42,001 bases of DNA from Betaproteobacteria bacterium (GCA_013287275.1 JABDED010000020.1:1-42001); one strand, 5' to 3'. Shown: positions 24,942 to 34,594, counted from the stretch's first letter. Numbers and translations: made by a program. Notes: generated by a model from the letters alone, not told the origin.

Positions 24942-26267
24942 ATGAGAAATTTTAGTTTGGCCGCCGTATCCGCCGCGCTGCTGGCAGGCTTGCTGCCCTG
25001 CGCCATCGCCGCCACGCCCATGCAAGAGCAGGTGCCGCTGCCGGCGCCGTCTTCTTCTGCCCAAAAGCTGTATTCATCGGCGCAGAACGACCTGCTGCAG
25101 ATACGCATTTTGCTGAAAAACGGCCGCACCCAGGCTTCGGTAGGTTCTGGCTTCCTGATCGGCGACAGCAACCTGGTCGTCACCAACTACCATGTGGTGT
25201 CGCAGATCGCGCTGGAACCGGAAACCTATGTCGGCGAATATGTGGATACCGCCAACCAGCGCGGCGCGGTGGAATTGCTGGCGGTGGATGCACTGCACGA
25301 CCTGGCCGTGGTCAGGGTAGGGCGCAGCGGCACCGGCTTCTTTAAAGTGCCCGAGCAGATCCAGCAATTGCCGGCATTGACCCAGGGCCAGTACCTGTAT
25401 TCGCTGGGCAACCCGCTGGACCTCGGCTTTGCCATTTCTGAAGGATCGTACAACGGCATCATACGGCGCGGTTTTTATGACCAGCTGATGTTTACAGGCC
25501 CGATCAACTCCGGCATGAGCGGCGGCCCGAACGTGACGGTGGACGGCAAGGTTGCCGGCGTCAACGTCTCCAAGCGGCTGGACGGCGAACTGGTCAGCTT
25601 CCTGGTACCGGTGCGCTATGTGCAGGAGCTGCTGGTAAAAGTCAGGCAACAGGCCAAGCCGGCCAGGGACTTCAACCTGATCGTCGGCCAGCAATTGATG
25701 GCGCACCAGGGCGTGATCGTGGATAAATTGCTGGAGAGCCCGCTGACCTTGAAAGTGCTGGGTCCGTACAAGGTGCCGGTGCGGGAATCCGACCAGGTGC
25801 GCTGCTGGGGCCAGTCGAATGCCAAGCCGGATATTCCCTACACGGTGGATGAGATGCGCTGCCAGACCGAATCCGCGATCTATGTATCCAGCCAGTTGCA
25901 GACCGGCCAGGTATCGATACAGCACGCGTATACCCGTAGCCTGGAATTGAATGCGCTGCGTTTTTCGGATCTGGTCAGCAATGCGTTCAAGAACCAGGTC
26001 AGCGGCAGCTATAAGAACCAGCAAGTTACCGCACCGGCCTGCAAGGAGCAGTTTGTCAGCAACAACAAGCTATCCATGCGCGCCGTATTATGCGTGCGCG
26101 CCTACCGCAAGTTTACCGGCCTGTACGATTTTATCTTGCTGACCGCCAGCACCGACCAGGCCATGATGAGCCTGCAGAGCAGGGTGGAGACCAAGGGCGT
26201 ATCGTACGACAACGGCTTGCGGGTATCGCGCATCTTCCTTGAATCGCTGGGCAAGGGAGGCAAATAA
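24942..26267 (+). CDS. Exported trypsin-like (S1C-type) serine protease with Cys-rich C-terminal domain
   Basis: The 441-residue product has a clear signal peptide (cleavage likely after residue 23, AIA-AT). The chymotrypsin-fold domain (~45-235) carries the full triad: His84 in VTNYHVV, Asp120 in LHDLAVV and Ser193 in SGMSGGP. There is no PDZ domain, unlike DegP/DegS. The C-terminal ~200 residues match nothing I know and contain four cysteines (288, 307, 367, 384) that could form two disulfides. A GGAAGAG ribosome site precedes the ATG. Its stop overlaps the start of the next gene (TAATG at 26265-26269), so it is tightly coupled to a membrane FHA protein. Substrate unknown; periplasmic location inferred from the signal peptide. 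Confidence 0.92.
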   Translation: MRNFSLAAVSAALLAGLLPCAIAATPMQEQVPLPAPSSSAQKLYSSAQNDLLQIRILLKNGRTQASVGSGFLIGDSNLVVTNYHVVSQIALEPETYVGEYVDTANQRGAVELLAVDALHDLAVVRVGRSGTGFFKVPEQIQQLPALTQGQYLYSLGNPLDLGFAISEGSYNGIIRRGFYDQLMFTGPINSGMSGGPNVTVDGKVAGVNVSKRLDGELVSFLVPVRYVQELLVKVRQQAKPARDFNLIVGQQLMAHQGVIVDKLLESPLTLKVLGPYKVPVRESDQVRCWGQSNAKPDIPYTVDEMRCQTESAIYVSSQLQTGQVSIQHAYTRSLELNALRFSDLVSNAFKNQVSGSYKNQQVTAPACKEQFVSNNKLSMRAVLCVRAYRKFTGLYDFILLTASTDQAMMSLQSRVETKGVSYDNGLRVSRIFLESLGKGGK

Positions 26268-27340
26268 TGGCTACGCCCGATATCCATGAAATTCCTGCTG
26301 GGCCGCATGCCTCCGAGGTCCCTGAGCTTGCCCAGCCCGCCAGGCCCGCCGCGGCCGCGCTCAACGCGCCGTTTTTTGTAGAAGTACTGGCCTCGAAAGA
26401 TGAAGTCAAGCACAGGCACCAGGTGAACGCGCTGCCGATACGCATAGGGCGCGGCTACGACAACGACTTTATCTTGGACGATCCGCATACCGCCGCCCAC
26501 CACGCGATTGTGGAACAGGGCGAGGACGGCAGCCTGCATATCCGCGACCTGGGCAGCCATAACGGCATCGTGCACCGCGGCAAGCGCCTGCCGCTGATCA
26601 GCATCAACGGCAATACCGTCGTCCGGCTGGGCCACACCAATCTGCGCGTGCGCGCCGCCGACTTCCAGGTCAGCGATGAACTGGCCGACACCACGATCCA
26701 CAGCTGGGAAGGCTGGCCGCCGGCATTGAGCGGCCTGGCCATCATGGCGCTGTTGTCCCTGCTCAGCACCTGGCTAAGCGACGTCAGCAAGTATGAAACC
26801 ATACGCTACCTGATGGCGGCCGCCTATGTGCTCAGCGGCGGCCTGATCTGGAGCGGCATCTGGGCCTTTGCCAACCGCCTGTTCGGCGGCCACGCACGCT
26901 TCGGCCGGCATCTGTTCATCGCCGGTTGCGGCATGGCGGCAATGGAAGCCTGGAGCCTGTTCAGCGCCACCGCCGCCTATGCGCTGTCGCTGGAATTCCT
27001 GAGCCGCTACGGCAGCCACGTGGTGATCGCGATCACCGCGGCGATGGTGTATTTCCACCTGAGCATCATCAACCCGCGCCATCCGCGCCGGATTGCAATG
27101 ACGGCGATCATCCTGGGCCTGATCGGTTCCGGCCTGATGCTGATGATGAATTACCAGCGCTACGGCCAGGCGGCGGACGAGCTCTACATGTCGCAGATCC
27201 TGCCGCCGTCCATCCGGCTTAGTGCAGACCAGCCGGTGGACCAGTTCATCAATGACGCGAAAAGCCTGAAAGAGAAAGTCGACGCGGACCGCAGCAAGGC
27301 CGTCGGCCACGACGACCAGGATGCGGACGCTGCCGAATAG
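26267..27340 (+). CDS. FHA-domain membrane protein
   Basis: The 357-residue protein has an FHA domain (~57-130) with Gly61-Arg62 and the Asn of SHNG (residues 97-100), both used for phosphothreonine binding. The canonical Ser-Arg before the core His (SRxHA) is replaced by Ala76-Ala77 (TAAHHA), so binding may be altered. Five membrane segments follow, at about 152-170, 183-205, 214-242, 248-268 and 276-294, then a charged ~60-residue tail. The FHA part would be cytoplasmic. The start codon overlaps the stop of the protease gene, the strongest coupling in the window. A partner Ser/Thr kinase is not nearby. Membership of FHA is firm; function is unknown. Confidence 0.92.
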   Translation: MATPDIHEIPAGPHASEVPELAQPARPAAAALNAPFFVEVLASKDEVKHRHQVNALPIRIGRGYDNDFILDDPHTAAHHAIVEQGEDGSLHIRDLGSHNGIVHRGKRLPLISINGNTVVRLGHTNLRVRAADFQVSDELADTTIHSWEGWPPALSGLAIMALLSLLSTWLSDVSKYETIRYLMAAAYVLSGGLIWSGIWAFANRLFGGHARFGRHLFIAGCGMAAMEAWSLFSATAAYALSLEFLSRYGSHVVIAITAAMVYFHLSIINPRHPRRIAMTAIILGLIGSGLMLMMNYQRYGQAADELYMSQILPPSIRLSADQPVDQFINDAKSLKEKVDADRSKAVGHDDQDADAAE

Positions 27341-27356
27341 CCTGATGGCTACTGCA

Positions 27357-28172
27357 TCAGGCCAATAGCGCGTTCAATTCGCCGTAGCCGACGGCATGCA
27401 CAAACAGGCCCTCAAAGCTGCCTGTGGCTAGCACTTCATTGGTCATCGCCACCGCATTGGCCAGCATTGCCTGCATCAGCGCTGTGCCGGCGCTGATGCG
27501 GCGCGCGCCGTGCTCATACAATTGCCGGGCATTGGCGATACCCGGCCACGCCATCACATTTACCGGCATCTGCACCGCAGCCGCAATACCTTGCAAAGCC
27601 TGCAGCTCTGCCAGGCCGGGCACGAACAGGCCGTCGGCGCCGGCCTGCCGATACGATGCTGCCCGCGCTATCGTCTCCTCCGCCTGCCGCTCGGGCGCTA
27701 CCAGCCCGCGCAGGTAGACATCGGTACGCACATTGATAAACAGGTTCACTTCTATGGCCGCGGCCTTTTCCCGTATCGCGGAAATCTTTGCCGCCAGCGA
27801 CTGCGGCGTGCCGGCGCCGTCTTCGATATTGATGCCCACCGCGCCGGCCCGGATGAATTCCGCCACGTTGGCAGCGACGACCTCCGCATCGTCCGAATAG
27901 CCGTCCTCCAGGTCCACCGTCAACGGCAATTGCACCACGCGCACGATCTCTCGCACCGTCGCCAGATGTGCTTCCATAGGCAAGGCGCCGCCGTCGGCAT
28001 AGCCGTGCGCCCACGATACGCCGCCGCTGGTAGTAGCGATGGCTTTCACGCCGCATTGCTGCACCAGCCTGGCGCTGACTCCATCCCATATATTCGCCAG
28101 GATCAGGGCCTCGCCGCCGGCATGCAGCGCGCGGAACTGGCTGGCACGGGTTTGTTGTGCTGTATTGTCCAT
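27357..28172 (-). CDS. Isocitrate lyase/PEP mutase superfamily protein
   Basis: The 271-residue protein belongs to the ICL/PEP-mutase barrel family: substrate-loop start ANIWDGVSARL (26-36), the metal-binding Asp87 and the Glu89-Asp90 pair in VDLEDGYSDD, and Glu117-Asp118 in NIEDG. The KKCGH catalytic loop of isocitrate lyase is absent and the length is that of PEP-mutase-like and 2-methylisocitrate-lyase-like members, so it probably cleaves or rearranges a small 2-hydroxy or 2-oxo carboxylate. The reaction is not predictable. AAAGGAAAA precedes ATG 28172. It converges on the FHA gene (16 bases between stops) and diverges from the DUF2785 gene. Confidence 0.9.
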   Translation of the reverse strand: MDNTAQQTRASQFRALHAGGEALILANIWDGVSARLVQQCGVKAIATTSGGVSWAHGYADGGALPMEAHLATVREIVRVVQLPLTVDLEDGYSDDAEVVAANVAEFIRAGAVGINIEDGAGTPQSLAAKISAIREKAAAIEVNLFINVRTDVYLRGLVAPERQAEETIARAASYRQAGADGLFVPGLAELQALQGIAAAVQMPVNVMAWPGIANARQLYEHGARRISAGTALMQAMLANAVAMTNEVLATGSFEGLFVHAVGYGELNALLA

Positions 28173-28345
28173 AGGATTTTCCTTTCATCAAAAAAAGAAT
28201 AGAAACATCATCGCATCTTGCCATCTACCCGGCTGGCCGCTTTCGGACATCTATCTTTGCGCTTTCCGCCCATGCAGGGAACTTGCGTGTCGCTGCAATT
28301 GTCTGCATCATGGATGGCCCACTTCTCCAGTCTCAAGGATACATG

Positions 28346-29254
28346 ATGAAAAAATTCTGCGTTGCTGTCATGTTTGCCCCTATGCTGGTGGCTGGCGCCC
28401 ATGCCGCCGGCATGCCGTGCCCGCCCGCGGGCTGGAGCCAGGAGCGGCTGACCGCGCTCAAGGCCAGCGAATTCTCCATCGACGACGATGCGCAAAGGCA
28501 GCAACTGGCGCTCGGCCTGCTGGCCTGCCTGGCCTCGCCCAATCCGGTGCTGCGCGATGAAGTTGCGTTCGAAGCTTATAGCAGCTGGCTCAGGGCCGGC
28601 AAACTGGATAACGCAACCCGCGACAAGCTCTACGCCGGCCTGCTGCCGGCGATAAGCGTGGAGAATGCCGACAGCGACGGTTTTCGCGCACCGTTCTCGG
28701 CACTGGTGATGTCCGAACTGGCCAGGGTGGACCGCCTCACGCCCTACCTGAGCGACACGCAGAGACAGGATCTGCTGGACCGCGCCACCCGCTATCTGCA
28801 AGCGCAGCGCGACTACCGCGGCTTTGACCAGCAACAGGGTTGGCGACACGGCATTGCACATGACGCTGACTTGCTAATGCAATTATCGCTGAACCCGGCG
28901 CTAGGCAAGGCCCAGCTGAACCAGATCCTGGCGGCGGTCGCCACCCAGGTGGCGCCGGCCAGCGGCCACTTCTATATCTATGGCGAAGCCGAAAGGCTGG
29001 CGCGACCGGTGCTGTTCATCATGGGCCGCAAGCTGCATACGGAAGCGGAGTGGGATAACTGGCTCAGCCAGGTAGCATCACCGGCCCCGTTCGGATCATG
29101 GAACGACGTATTCCTGAGCCAGGCCGGCCTGGCAAAACGCCATAACACCCGCGACTTCCTGCTGGCGCTGTATGTCGAGGCCCGCGACAGTAAATACGAG
29201 AGCCTGGCCGCACTGGCGCCAAGGATAAAAACCGCAATCACGGCATTGCAATGA
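28346..29254 (+). CDS. Exported DUF2785 family protein
   Basis: The 302-residue product has a signal peptide (MKKFCVAVMFAPMLVAGAHA). The mature part is helical, with the DUF2785 hallmark DYRGFDxxxGWRHGxAHxADLL near residues 172-193, containing the conserved His-Gly and Ala-His pairs. The function of DUF2785 is not known to me. Two adjacent ATGs (28343 and 28346) are available; the second gives better spacing (six bases) to AAGGA at 28335-28339. A GNAT acetyltransferase starts 25 bases after the stop, so they form a likely operon. Confidence 0.88.
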   Translation: MKKFCVAVMFAPMLVAGAHAAGMPCPPAGWSQERLTALKASEFSIDDDAQRQQLALGLLACLASPNPVLRDEVAFEAYSSWLRAGKLDNATRDKLYAGLLPAISVENADSDGFRAPFSALVMSELARVDRLTPYLSDTQRQDLLDRATRYLQAQRDYRGFDQQQGWRHGIAHDADLLMQLSLNPALGKAQLNQILAAVATQVAPASGHFYIYGEAERLARPVLFIMGRKLHTEAEWDNWLSQVASPAPFGSWNDVFLSQAGLAKRHNTRDFLLALYVEARDSKYESLAALAPRIKTAITALQ

Positions 29255-29279
29255 GCAACCACGAAAGCCCAAGGAAAAC

Positions 29280-29795
29280 ATGAAAGCCACGATAGAAACC
29301 GAACGCCTGCTGCTGCGCGCCTTCACCGCCGATGACGCCGAAGCCTATTACCCGCTATGCGTAATCCCCGAAGTGATACGCTATGTCGGCAACAAGCCGA
29401 TGGCATCGGTGGAAGAAGTACGCGCCGGCCTGCAGGAAGGCCCGGTCACCGACTACGTCAAATATGGTTTCGGACGCTTCGCGGTGATCTGGAAAGAGAC
29501 GGGGCAGCTGATAGGCTTCAGCGGCCTGAAATACATGCCGCCGTTTGCCGAAGTGGAACTGGGCTACCGCCTGCTGCCGGAATTCTGGGGCAAGGGCCTG
29601 GCATCGGAAGCCGGCAAGGCATCCATCGATTTCGCGCGCGAATCGCTGAACCTGACCAGGCTGATCGCGCTAATTCATCCAGACAATGAAGGCTCGGCAA
29701 ATGTTGTGCGCAAGCTGGGGTTTGCAGTAGAGAAACAAGTAAGGATGGAATTGATACCGGGAGTAGACCTGAATATGTTTGCGCGGGATATCTGA
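29280..29795 (+). CDS. GNAT family N-acetyltransferase (RimJ/RimL-like)
   Basis: The 171-residue protein starts with the typical ETERLLLRAFTADDAEAYY and continues with the GNAT core: VELGYRLLPEFWGKGLASEA (motif A, acetyl-CoA binding, residues ~97-116) and NxxSxxVxRKLGF-like text (EGSANVVRKLGFAVEKQV). This is the Acetyltransf_3 branch, which acetylates protein N-termini or small amines. The substrate is unknown. AAGGAAAAC precedes the ATG. It is the last gene before composition drops and the accessory-looking segment begins. Confidence 0.9.
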   Translation: MKATIETERLLLRAFTADDAEAYYPLCVIPEVIRYVGNKPMASVEEVRAGLQEGPVTDYVKYGFGRFAVIWKETGQLIGFSGLKYMPPFAEVELGYRLLPEFWGKGLASEAGKASIDFARESLNLTRLIALIHPDNEGSANVVRKLGFAVEKQVRMELIPGVDLNMFARDI

Positions 29796-30000
29796 GCATC
29801 CATATTAAATCGCATGCTTGTAGACAATTCTTTGCATTTTTAAAGACAATGCGGGAAATTTCACGTATCGTCACAGTCGCCTCGTACATTGCAGTAGTCA
29901 ATTCTCCGGCTAACCCAAACATACCAATAATATAAATTTGGAGTACTGTCGTCAGAAGCAAATGTACCCATCTTCATCGTGAAGCAGGAACAGACGCCCA

Positions 30001-31128
30001 ATGAATAAGAATTTTTCTGTTTACCTTGATGCCCTGCGTTTCCTTTCTGCGCTGACAGTAATGGCAGCGCACATGACCTTCCCGGAATTTACCGGTGGCA
30101 TGGTGGCCTATCAAGGAACCTGGGCTGGAGTAGGAGTAACGGTATTCTTTGTATTGTCCGGCTACGTCATCCGATTTGTCTCTGTCGAAAAAGAACACAC
30201 AATTCACGAGTTTGCCCTTAGCCGGATGGCCCGCATTTACTCCGTGGCGATACCGGCTCTGCTACTGACGATGGTACTTGACGGTGTCGGCGCGTTGCTT
30301 GGATCCGCAAGACCGCTGCCCATGTATCAATATACGCAGCTCTGGAAATACATGCCTGTTTTCCTGAGTTTTTTGACCGATGTCGGGCCAATCCGTGAAG
30401 CCACGCTTAGCAACGGCGTGTTCTGGTCGCTGTCTTATGAAGTATGGTACTACGTGCTCTTTGCCGTAGTTATTTATCTGACGGGCTGGAAACGAGCAAT
30501 CCTGGCTATCGCCCTGCTCGCCGCGCTTGGTCCGCGCATACTGATTTATCTGCCAATGTGGCTGTCCGGGGTATTTTTGTATGAAATACATCAATGGGTA
30601 AGCATGTCCCGGTTTTGGGCCAGACTCCTTTTTGTTGTTTCACTTTGCGCTTTTTTTGCGATCCGCTTGACCGGGGTCGACGATATCGCCGATGCCTGGA
30701 TGAATCGCATGCTGGGCGGCTATCCGGAAAAGTATCTCAGGAACTCGCAGTATTTCGCGGGCCGCTATATGTTTGCAAGTGTGGTGTTTCTCAATTTGTT
30801 TGCCGCGAAGTATGCCGGATTTGAATATCTGAGCCGCCCTCGTGTTCGATCAGCCATAGTTTACTGTGCATCGTTCACCTTTACGCTCTATCTGGCACAT
30901 CTGCCCTTGCTGAATTTTTACAACTTTATCATGCGTCATGATCCACACTCACCGGCGAGCATCTCTGCACTGGCCGCAATGGTACTCGTTTCGACCTGGC
31001 TCTTTGGCCTGGTGACGGAACACAAAAAGGGATGGTGGCGGGCGCTGTTCAGCCGCTTTATCAAAGTACCCGCTGCAGGCGAGCGAAGCGGTTTGGACAA
31101 CGGAAAGGAATGTCTGAACCAGGTTTGA
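30001..31128 (+). CDS. Acyltransferase 3 family membrane protein (OafA-like)
   Basis: The 375-residue polytopic protein has about ten membrane segments and the family start VYLDALRFLSALTVMAAHMTF, with the conserved His in the first helix (AAH, ~residue 23). FVLSGYVIRF and SRMARIYSVAIPALL are also family landmarks. Members O-acetylate lipopolysaccharide, exopolysaccharide or other glycans using cytoplasmic acetyl-CoA. There is no C-terminal SGNH domain. Base composition is AT-richer than that of the neighbouring chromosome genes, and no glycan genes adjoin it. This suggests acquisition by transfer, perhaps as a single cargo gene. Ribosome site CAGGAA is somewhat far from ATG 30001. Confidence 0.9.
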   Translation: MNKNFSVYLDALRFLSALTVMAAHMTFPEFTGGMVAYQGTWAGVGVTVFFVLSGYVIRFVSVEKEHTIHEFALSRMARIYSVAIPALLLTMVLDGVGALLGSARPLPMYQYTQLWKYMPVFLSFLTDVGPIREATLSNGVFWSLSYEVWYYVLFAVVIYLTGWKRAILAIALLAALGPRILIYLPMWLSGVFLYEIHQWVSMSRFWARLLFVVSLCAFFAIRLTGVDDIADAWMNRMLGGYPEKYLRNSQYFAGRYMFASVVFLNLFAAKYAGFEYLSRPRVRSAIVYCASFTFTLYLAHLPLLNFYNFIMRHDPHSPASISALAAMVLVSTWLFGLVTEHKKGWWRALFSRFIKVPAAGERSGLDNGKECLNQV

Positions 31129-32141
31129 TGTCTACTCATAAAGAACACGGCCAACGACATGAAAATTGGATATCGAGCCCATTAAATGGATACCGCCCAT
31201 AGGGACGCGGCCTATTGCACGCCACGATAAGCATTCCGCTTTCGTGGTTGCCGTTGCATTTAGCCGGCAAGACCCCGATCACTTTCGATACGGAAGCTAG
31301 ATATTCCTCGGTAAGCCTTTGTTCATGCTGGCTCTCGTATTTTTCATAAATTTTGTGTATTAACTTGTGTACTGAAAACACAAAGCAAGTTCATTTATCC
31401 GCAAGTCATAGAATGCGCGATTTGCGCAGTCTTACTTCGTCGCATACATACCGAGCTACATGCCACTTGCCAAACTTATTCAGTCCTTCTCAAATAACAA
31501 TTACCTATCCGGTGACAAGATACGCTGAGCCAGCGGTTGTCTAATGCCCAAAATGTAGTAAACACGTGTTGAAGAGTCGATTGGCATCGCTGAATGACTA
31601 TGGCGCCATGGCTTGGTCAGATGGATACTGCGGCCATTGGGACTGCATTCCATTTAAGCATTGACGTACTGCCCTTGGGGTCATGGTGTATGTTGGTTTA
31701 AAGATGCAAACGAGCTTGCTCTTTTGTGTCAGCAGCCCAGGCCAATGAACCAGCTTGCCCGCTGGTAACTCACAGCCCCATGTGTGCCTCAGAACACTCT
31801 TGGATGCGTACCATTTTAAAAAAATCTCATGGTATATTTGCGGGGCACTGTCGGCTAGGTGCTGGCCGGTGGACGGCTGCTACTGGGTCTATCACACGCT
31901 AGTTGGTAATGAAATGATCCGGTATGAGAATTTTTTGCGTCAACCGGACTGTATTTTATCGGTGCCTTGGTCTGGTTGCACGATGGTAAATCGCCTTCAA
32001 TTCGCTGCGTACCTCGTTACGTACCAGGGATTCGCCGGTTTCCTCCACTGTCAAATTTAGCAGCTTGTTTTTTGAAAATTATGTGTTAGACGTAATTATA
32101 TTTATAACTGTAAAAATCCGGCCTAGTCACGGGAGACACCT
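31129..32141. other. One-kilobase AT-richer gap without a recognisable gene
   Basis: No frame here reads like a protein family I know. The longest candidates (31755-32060 plus, 102 codons; 31381-31136 minus, 82 codons) have no ribosome site and irregular composition. No transposase remnant or terminal inverted repeat could be identified by eye. The last 60 bases before the methyltransferase are very AT-rich and contain TTGAAA (32072-32077) and TATATT-like words that may be its promoter. The segment may be decayed insertion DNA. Confidence 0.5.
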
Positions 32142-32996
32142 ATGCGTACCCCTTTAAATGCCGAACTGACGGACCGCCAGCAAAGAGAAATTGACTACCA
32201 TAGAACCCATGCGCAGGAACACCGGCGGATTCTTTCCTTGCCGTTTCCATGGGATGTGCTAGACAATCCGGGGCGTCGCTGGTGGAACGGGCATTGGGCA
32301 ATGTACGCATACCTCGCCACCTGCGAACTCAAGGGAAAGAGCGTTTTGATTGTGGGGTGCGGATTCGGCGATGACGCACTGCGGCTTGCGAAACTTGGGG
32401 CGAATGTCAGCGCCTTTGACTTAAGCCCTGATTCCCTGCAAATTGCCAAAGACCTTGCGGTGCGGGAGGGATTGCAGGTTGCATTTGACGAAATGCCGGC
32501 CGAGAAAATGCTATATGAGGATTCAACTTTCGATTATGTCATTGCGCGCGACATTCTGCACCACGTTGAAATCACGCAGACCATGAGCGAGATAGTGCGC
32601 GTTGCAAAGCCCGATGCGATATTCGTGATGAACGAAATCTATTCGCATTCGATAACAGACAAGATCAGGCATTCATCGTTGGTTGAGAAAGTCCTCTATC
32701 CCCGCATGCGTAGATTTGTCTATGGGCACGACAAACCATATATTACTGAGGACGAGCGCAAGCTCAATGAGCACGATGTCGAGATAATACTCAAATTCCT
32801 TCATCGCCCCCACCACGAGAAGCACTTCAATTTTCTAGTGACTAGAATTGTCTCAGACAGGCTCGACTTCCTTGCCAAGATTGACCGCACGATACTGCGA
32901 TTATTGAGGCCTATTGGTAGACTCCTTGCCGGGCGCGTACTTTTCAGTGCTCGGGTCTTGAAGCAGGAGGTAAGCCTTCCCCCGAACCAGCATTAG
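32142..32996 (+). CDS. Class I SAM-dependent methyltransferase
   Basis: The 284-residue protein has a Rossmann methyltransferase core: motif I VLIVGCGFGDDALRLAKLG (residues 68-86), the acidic end of strand 2 at Asp93 (AFDLSPDSL) and motif post-III RDILHHVE. About 100 residues after the core (from RHSSLVEKVLYPRM onward) have no family I recognise and may form a substrate cap. The Methyltransf_11/25 type covers small molecules, quinones and lipids, so the acceptor is unknown. GGGAGACACCT gives a good ribosome site for ATG 32142. It lies alone between the 1-kb gap and mnmE (convergent) and shares the lower GC of the segment. Confidence 0.88.
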   Translation: MRTPLNAELTDRQQREIDYHRTHAQEHRRILSLPFPWDVLDNPGRRWWNGHWAMYAYLATCELKGKSVLIVGCGFGDDALRLAKLGANVSAFDLSPDSLQIAKDLAVREGLQVAFDEMPAEKMLYEDSTFDYVIARDILHHVEITQTMSEIVRVAKPDAIFVMNEIYSHSITDKIRHSSLVEKVLYPRMRRFVYGHDKPYITEDERKLNEHDVEIILKFLHRPHHEKHFNFLVTRIVSDRLDFLAKIDRTILRLLRPIGRLLAGRVLFSARVLKQEVSLPPNQH

Positions 32997-33054
32997 CTGC
33001 AATTGAACTTGCTTTTATTCGCGCCGACCTGCATTCCATCGCCGCAAAAAGGTG

Positions 33055-34455
33055 CTATTTTCCGATACAAAACCGTGAAAAGATCACCCCCAGCAAATCA
33101 TCCGAGCTGAACTCGCCGGTGATGCTGTTCAAGCGGTCCTGCGTCAGCCGCAGCTCTTCCGCAAACAAATCCAGCGACTGGTCGTTTTGCGCTGCATATT
33201 CCGCCGCATTTGCCAGGTGCTCGTGCGCGTGCTTCAGTGCGATCAGATGGCGTTCGCGCGCCAGGTACAGCGATTCGCCGGTTTGCTGCCAGCCGGCGAT
33301 GCGCAGTAATTCCTGGCGCAGCAAGTCTATGCCCACATGGTCTTGCGCGGACAGGTAAACATGGGTCGCGTCTTCCATCAGGTCCACACTGGCCTGGTGG
33401 CCGGAGATGTCGATCTTGTTCCAGATGCGTATCACCGGCACGTTGTCCGGGAAACGTTCTATGATGGTTTCGTCGGCGCGGGTGGGGCCGCGGCTGGCGT
33501 CCAGCAGGTGCAGAATGACGTCGGCCTTGTCCACCTCGGCCCAGGTGCGCTCTATGCCTATCGCTTCCACCACATCGATTTCACCGCCGGCGTCATAGTG
33601 CTCGTCGGCGTGATGCCGTATGCCGGCGGTATCGATGATGTTCAGCGGTATGCCCTCGATATGGATAGTCTCGGTGACCTTGTCGCGGGTAGTGCCGGCA
33701 ATCGGCGTGACGATGGCGATATCGTCGCCGGCCAGCGCGTTCAGCAGCGAGGACTTGCCGACATTCGGCTGGCCAGCCAGCACCACATTCAGGCCCTGCC
33801 GCAATAGCGCGCCCTGCGCGGCCTGCTCGAATACCTGTTGCAAGGCGGCCTGGATGGTCGCCAGTTGGCCGCGCGCATCGGATTTTTCCAGGAAGTCGAT
33901 TTCTTCTTCCGGAAAATCCAGCGTCGCCTCCACCAGCATGCGCAGGTGCACCACCTTGTCCACCAGGTTGTGGATCACCTTGGAAAACACGCCGGACAGC
34001 GATTGCGATGCCGATTTGGCGGCGGCCTCGGTGGAGGCCTCGATCAGGTCGGACACCGCCTCGGCCTGCGCCAGGTCCAGCTTGTCGTTCATGAACGCGC
34101 GTTGTGTGAATTCGCCCGGCTCTGCCAGCCGCAGGCCAAGCTCCCGGCCTGCTTCCAGGCAACGGTTCAGCAGCATCTGCATCACCACCGGGCCGCCGTG
34201 GCCCTGCAGCTCCAGCACATCTTCGCCGGTGTACGAATGCGGGGCCTTGAAATAGATCGCGATACCCTGGTCGATCACGCTGCCGTCTGCCTGCGTAAAT
34301 GGGATATAGGTCGCATGGCGCGGCTTGAACTGCTGCTCGCCGAACAATGCCTGCACCACTGCACTGAGATTTTTGCCGGAAATGCGGACAACGCCTATGC
34401 CGCCGCGGCCCGGCGCCGTGGCAATTGCGGTAATCGGGGAAGAATCGTAAGTCAT
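33055..34455 (-). CDS. mnmE: tRNA modification GTPase MnmE
   Basis: MnmE (466 residues) works with MnmG to install 5-carboxymethylaminomethyl or related groups on wobble uridine of tRNAs. The N-terminal folate-binding domain opens with [20 protein letters not shown]. The G domain has the P-loop GQPNVGKS at 228-235, GTTRD and DTAGI, and the chain ends with the essential C-terminal CIGK motif. It is the last gene of the rpmH-rnpA-yidD-yidC-mnmE block. Two terminator-like hairpins lie between yidC and this gene, so it may have its own promoter. mnmG, rsmG and parAB are not next to it here. Confidence 0.97.
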   Translation of the reverse strand: MTYDSSPITAIATAPGRGGIGVVRISGKNLSAVVQALFGEQQFKPRHATYIPFTQADGSVIDQGIAIYFKAPHSYTGEDVLELQGHGGPVVMQMLLNRCLEAGRELGLRLAEPGEFTQRAFMNDKLDLAQAEAVSDLIEASTEAAAKSASQSLSGVFSKVIHNLVDKVVHLRMLVEATLDFPEEEIDFLEKSDARGQLATIQAALQQVFEQAAQGALLRQGLNVVLAGQPNVGKSSLLNALAGDDIAIVTPIAGTTRDKVTETIHIEGIPLNIIDTAGIRHHADEHYDAGGEIDVVEAIGIERTWAEVDKADVILHLLDASRGPTRADETIIERFPDNVPVIRIWNKIDISGHQASVDLMEDATHVYLSAQDHVGIDLLRQELLRIAGWQQTGESLYLARERHLIALKHAHEHLANAAEYAAQNDQSLDLFAEELRLTQDRLNSITGEFSSDDLLGVIFSRFCIGK

Positions 34456-34527
34456 GTTGAAATTCTAGCCGCGCTTGCGCGCAGGCTGTGAGTAAATATC
34501 TTTGCAGGTGTGACGCAAATGCCACAG

Positions 34528-34553
34528 AAAAAGCCGCCCGGCGACAGGCGGTT
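34528..34553 (-). terminator. Second hairpin terminator between yidC and mnmE
   Basis: On the minus strand AACCGCC (34553-34547) pairs with GGCGGCTT (34538-34531) around an 8-base loop and is followed by T (A-run 34528-34532 on the plus strand). Confidence 0.65.
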
Positions 34554-34594
34554 GATGGCGCCGGACGAAGCGTCATGCATTCCGGCTCCGCCAA

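Noticed and set aside
31353-32060. Several 60-100 codon frames in the 1-kb gap, considered as degraded transposase
   Set aside because: No DDE-type or tyrosine/serine recombinase motif, no terminal inverted repeats and no ribosome sites could be seen.
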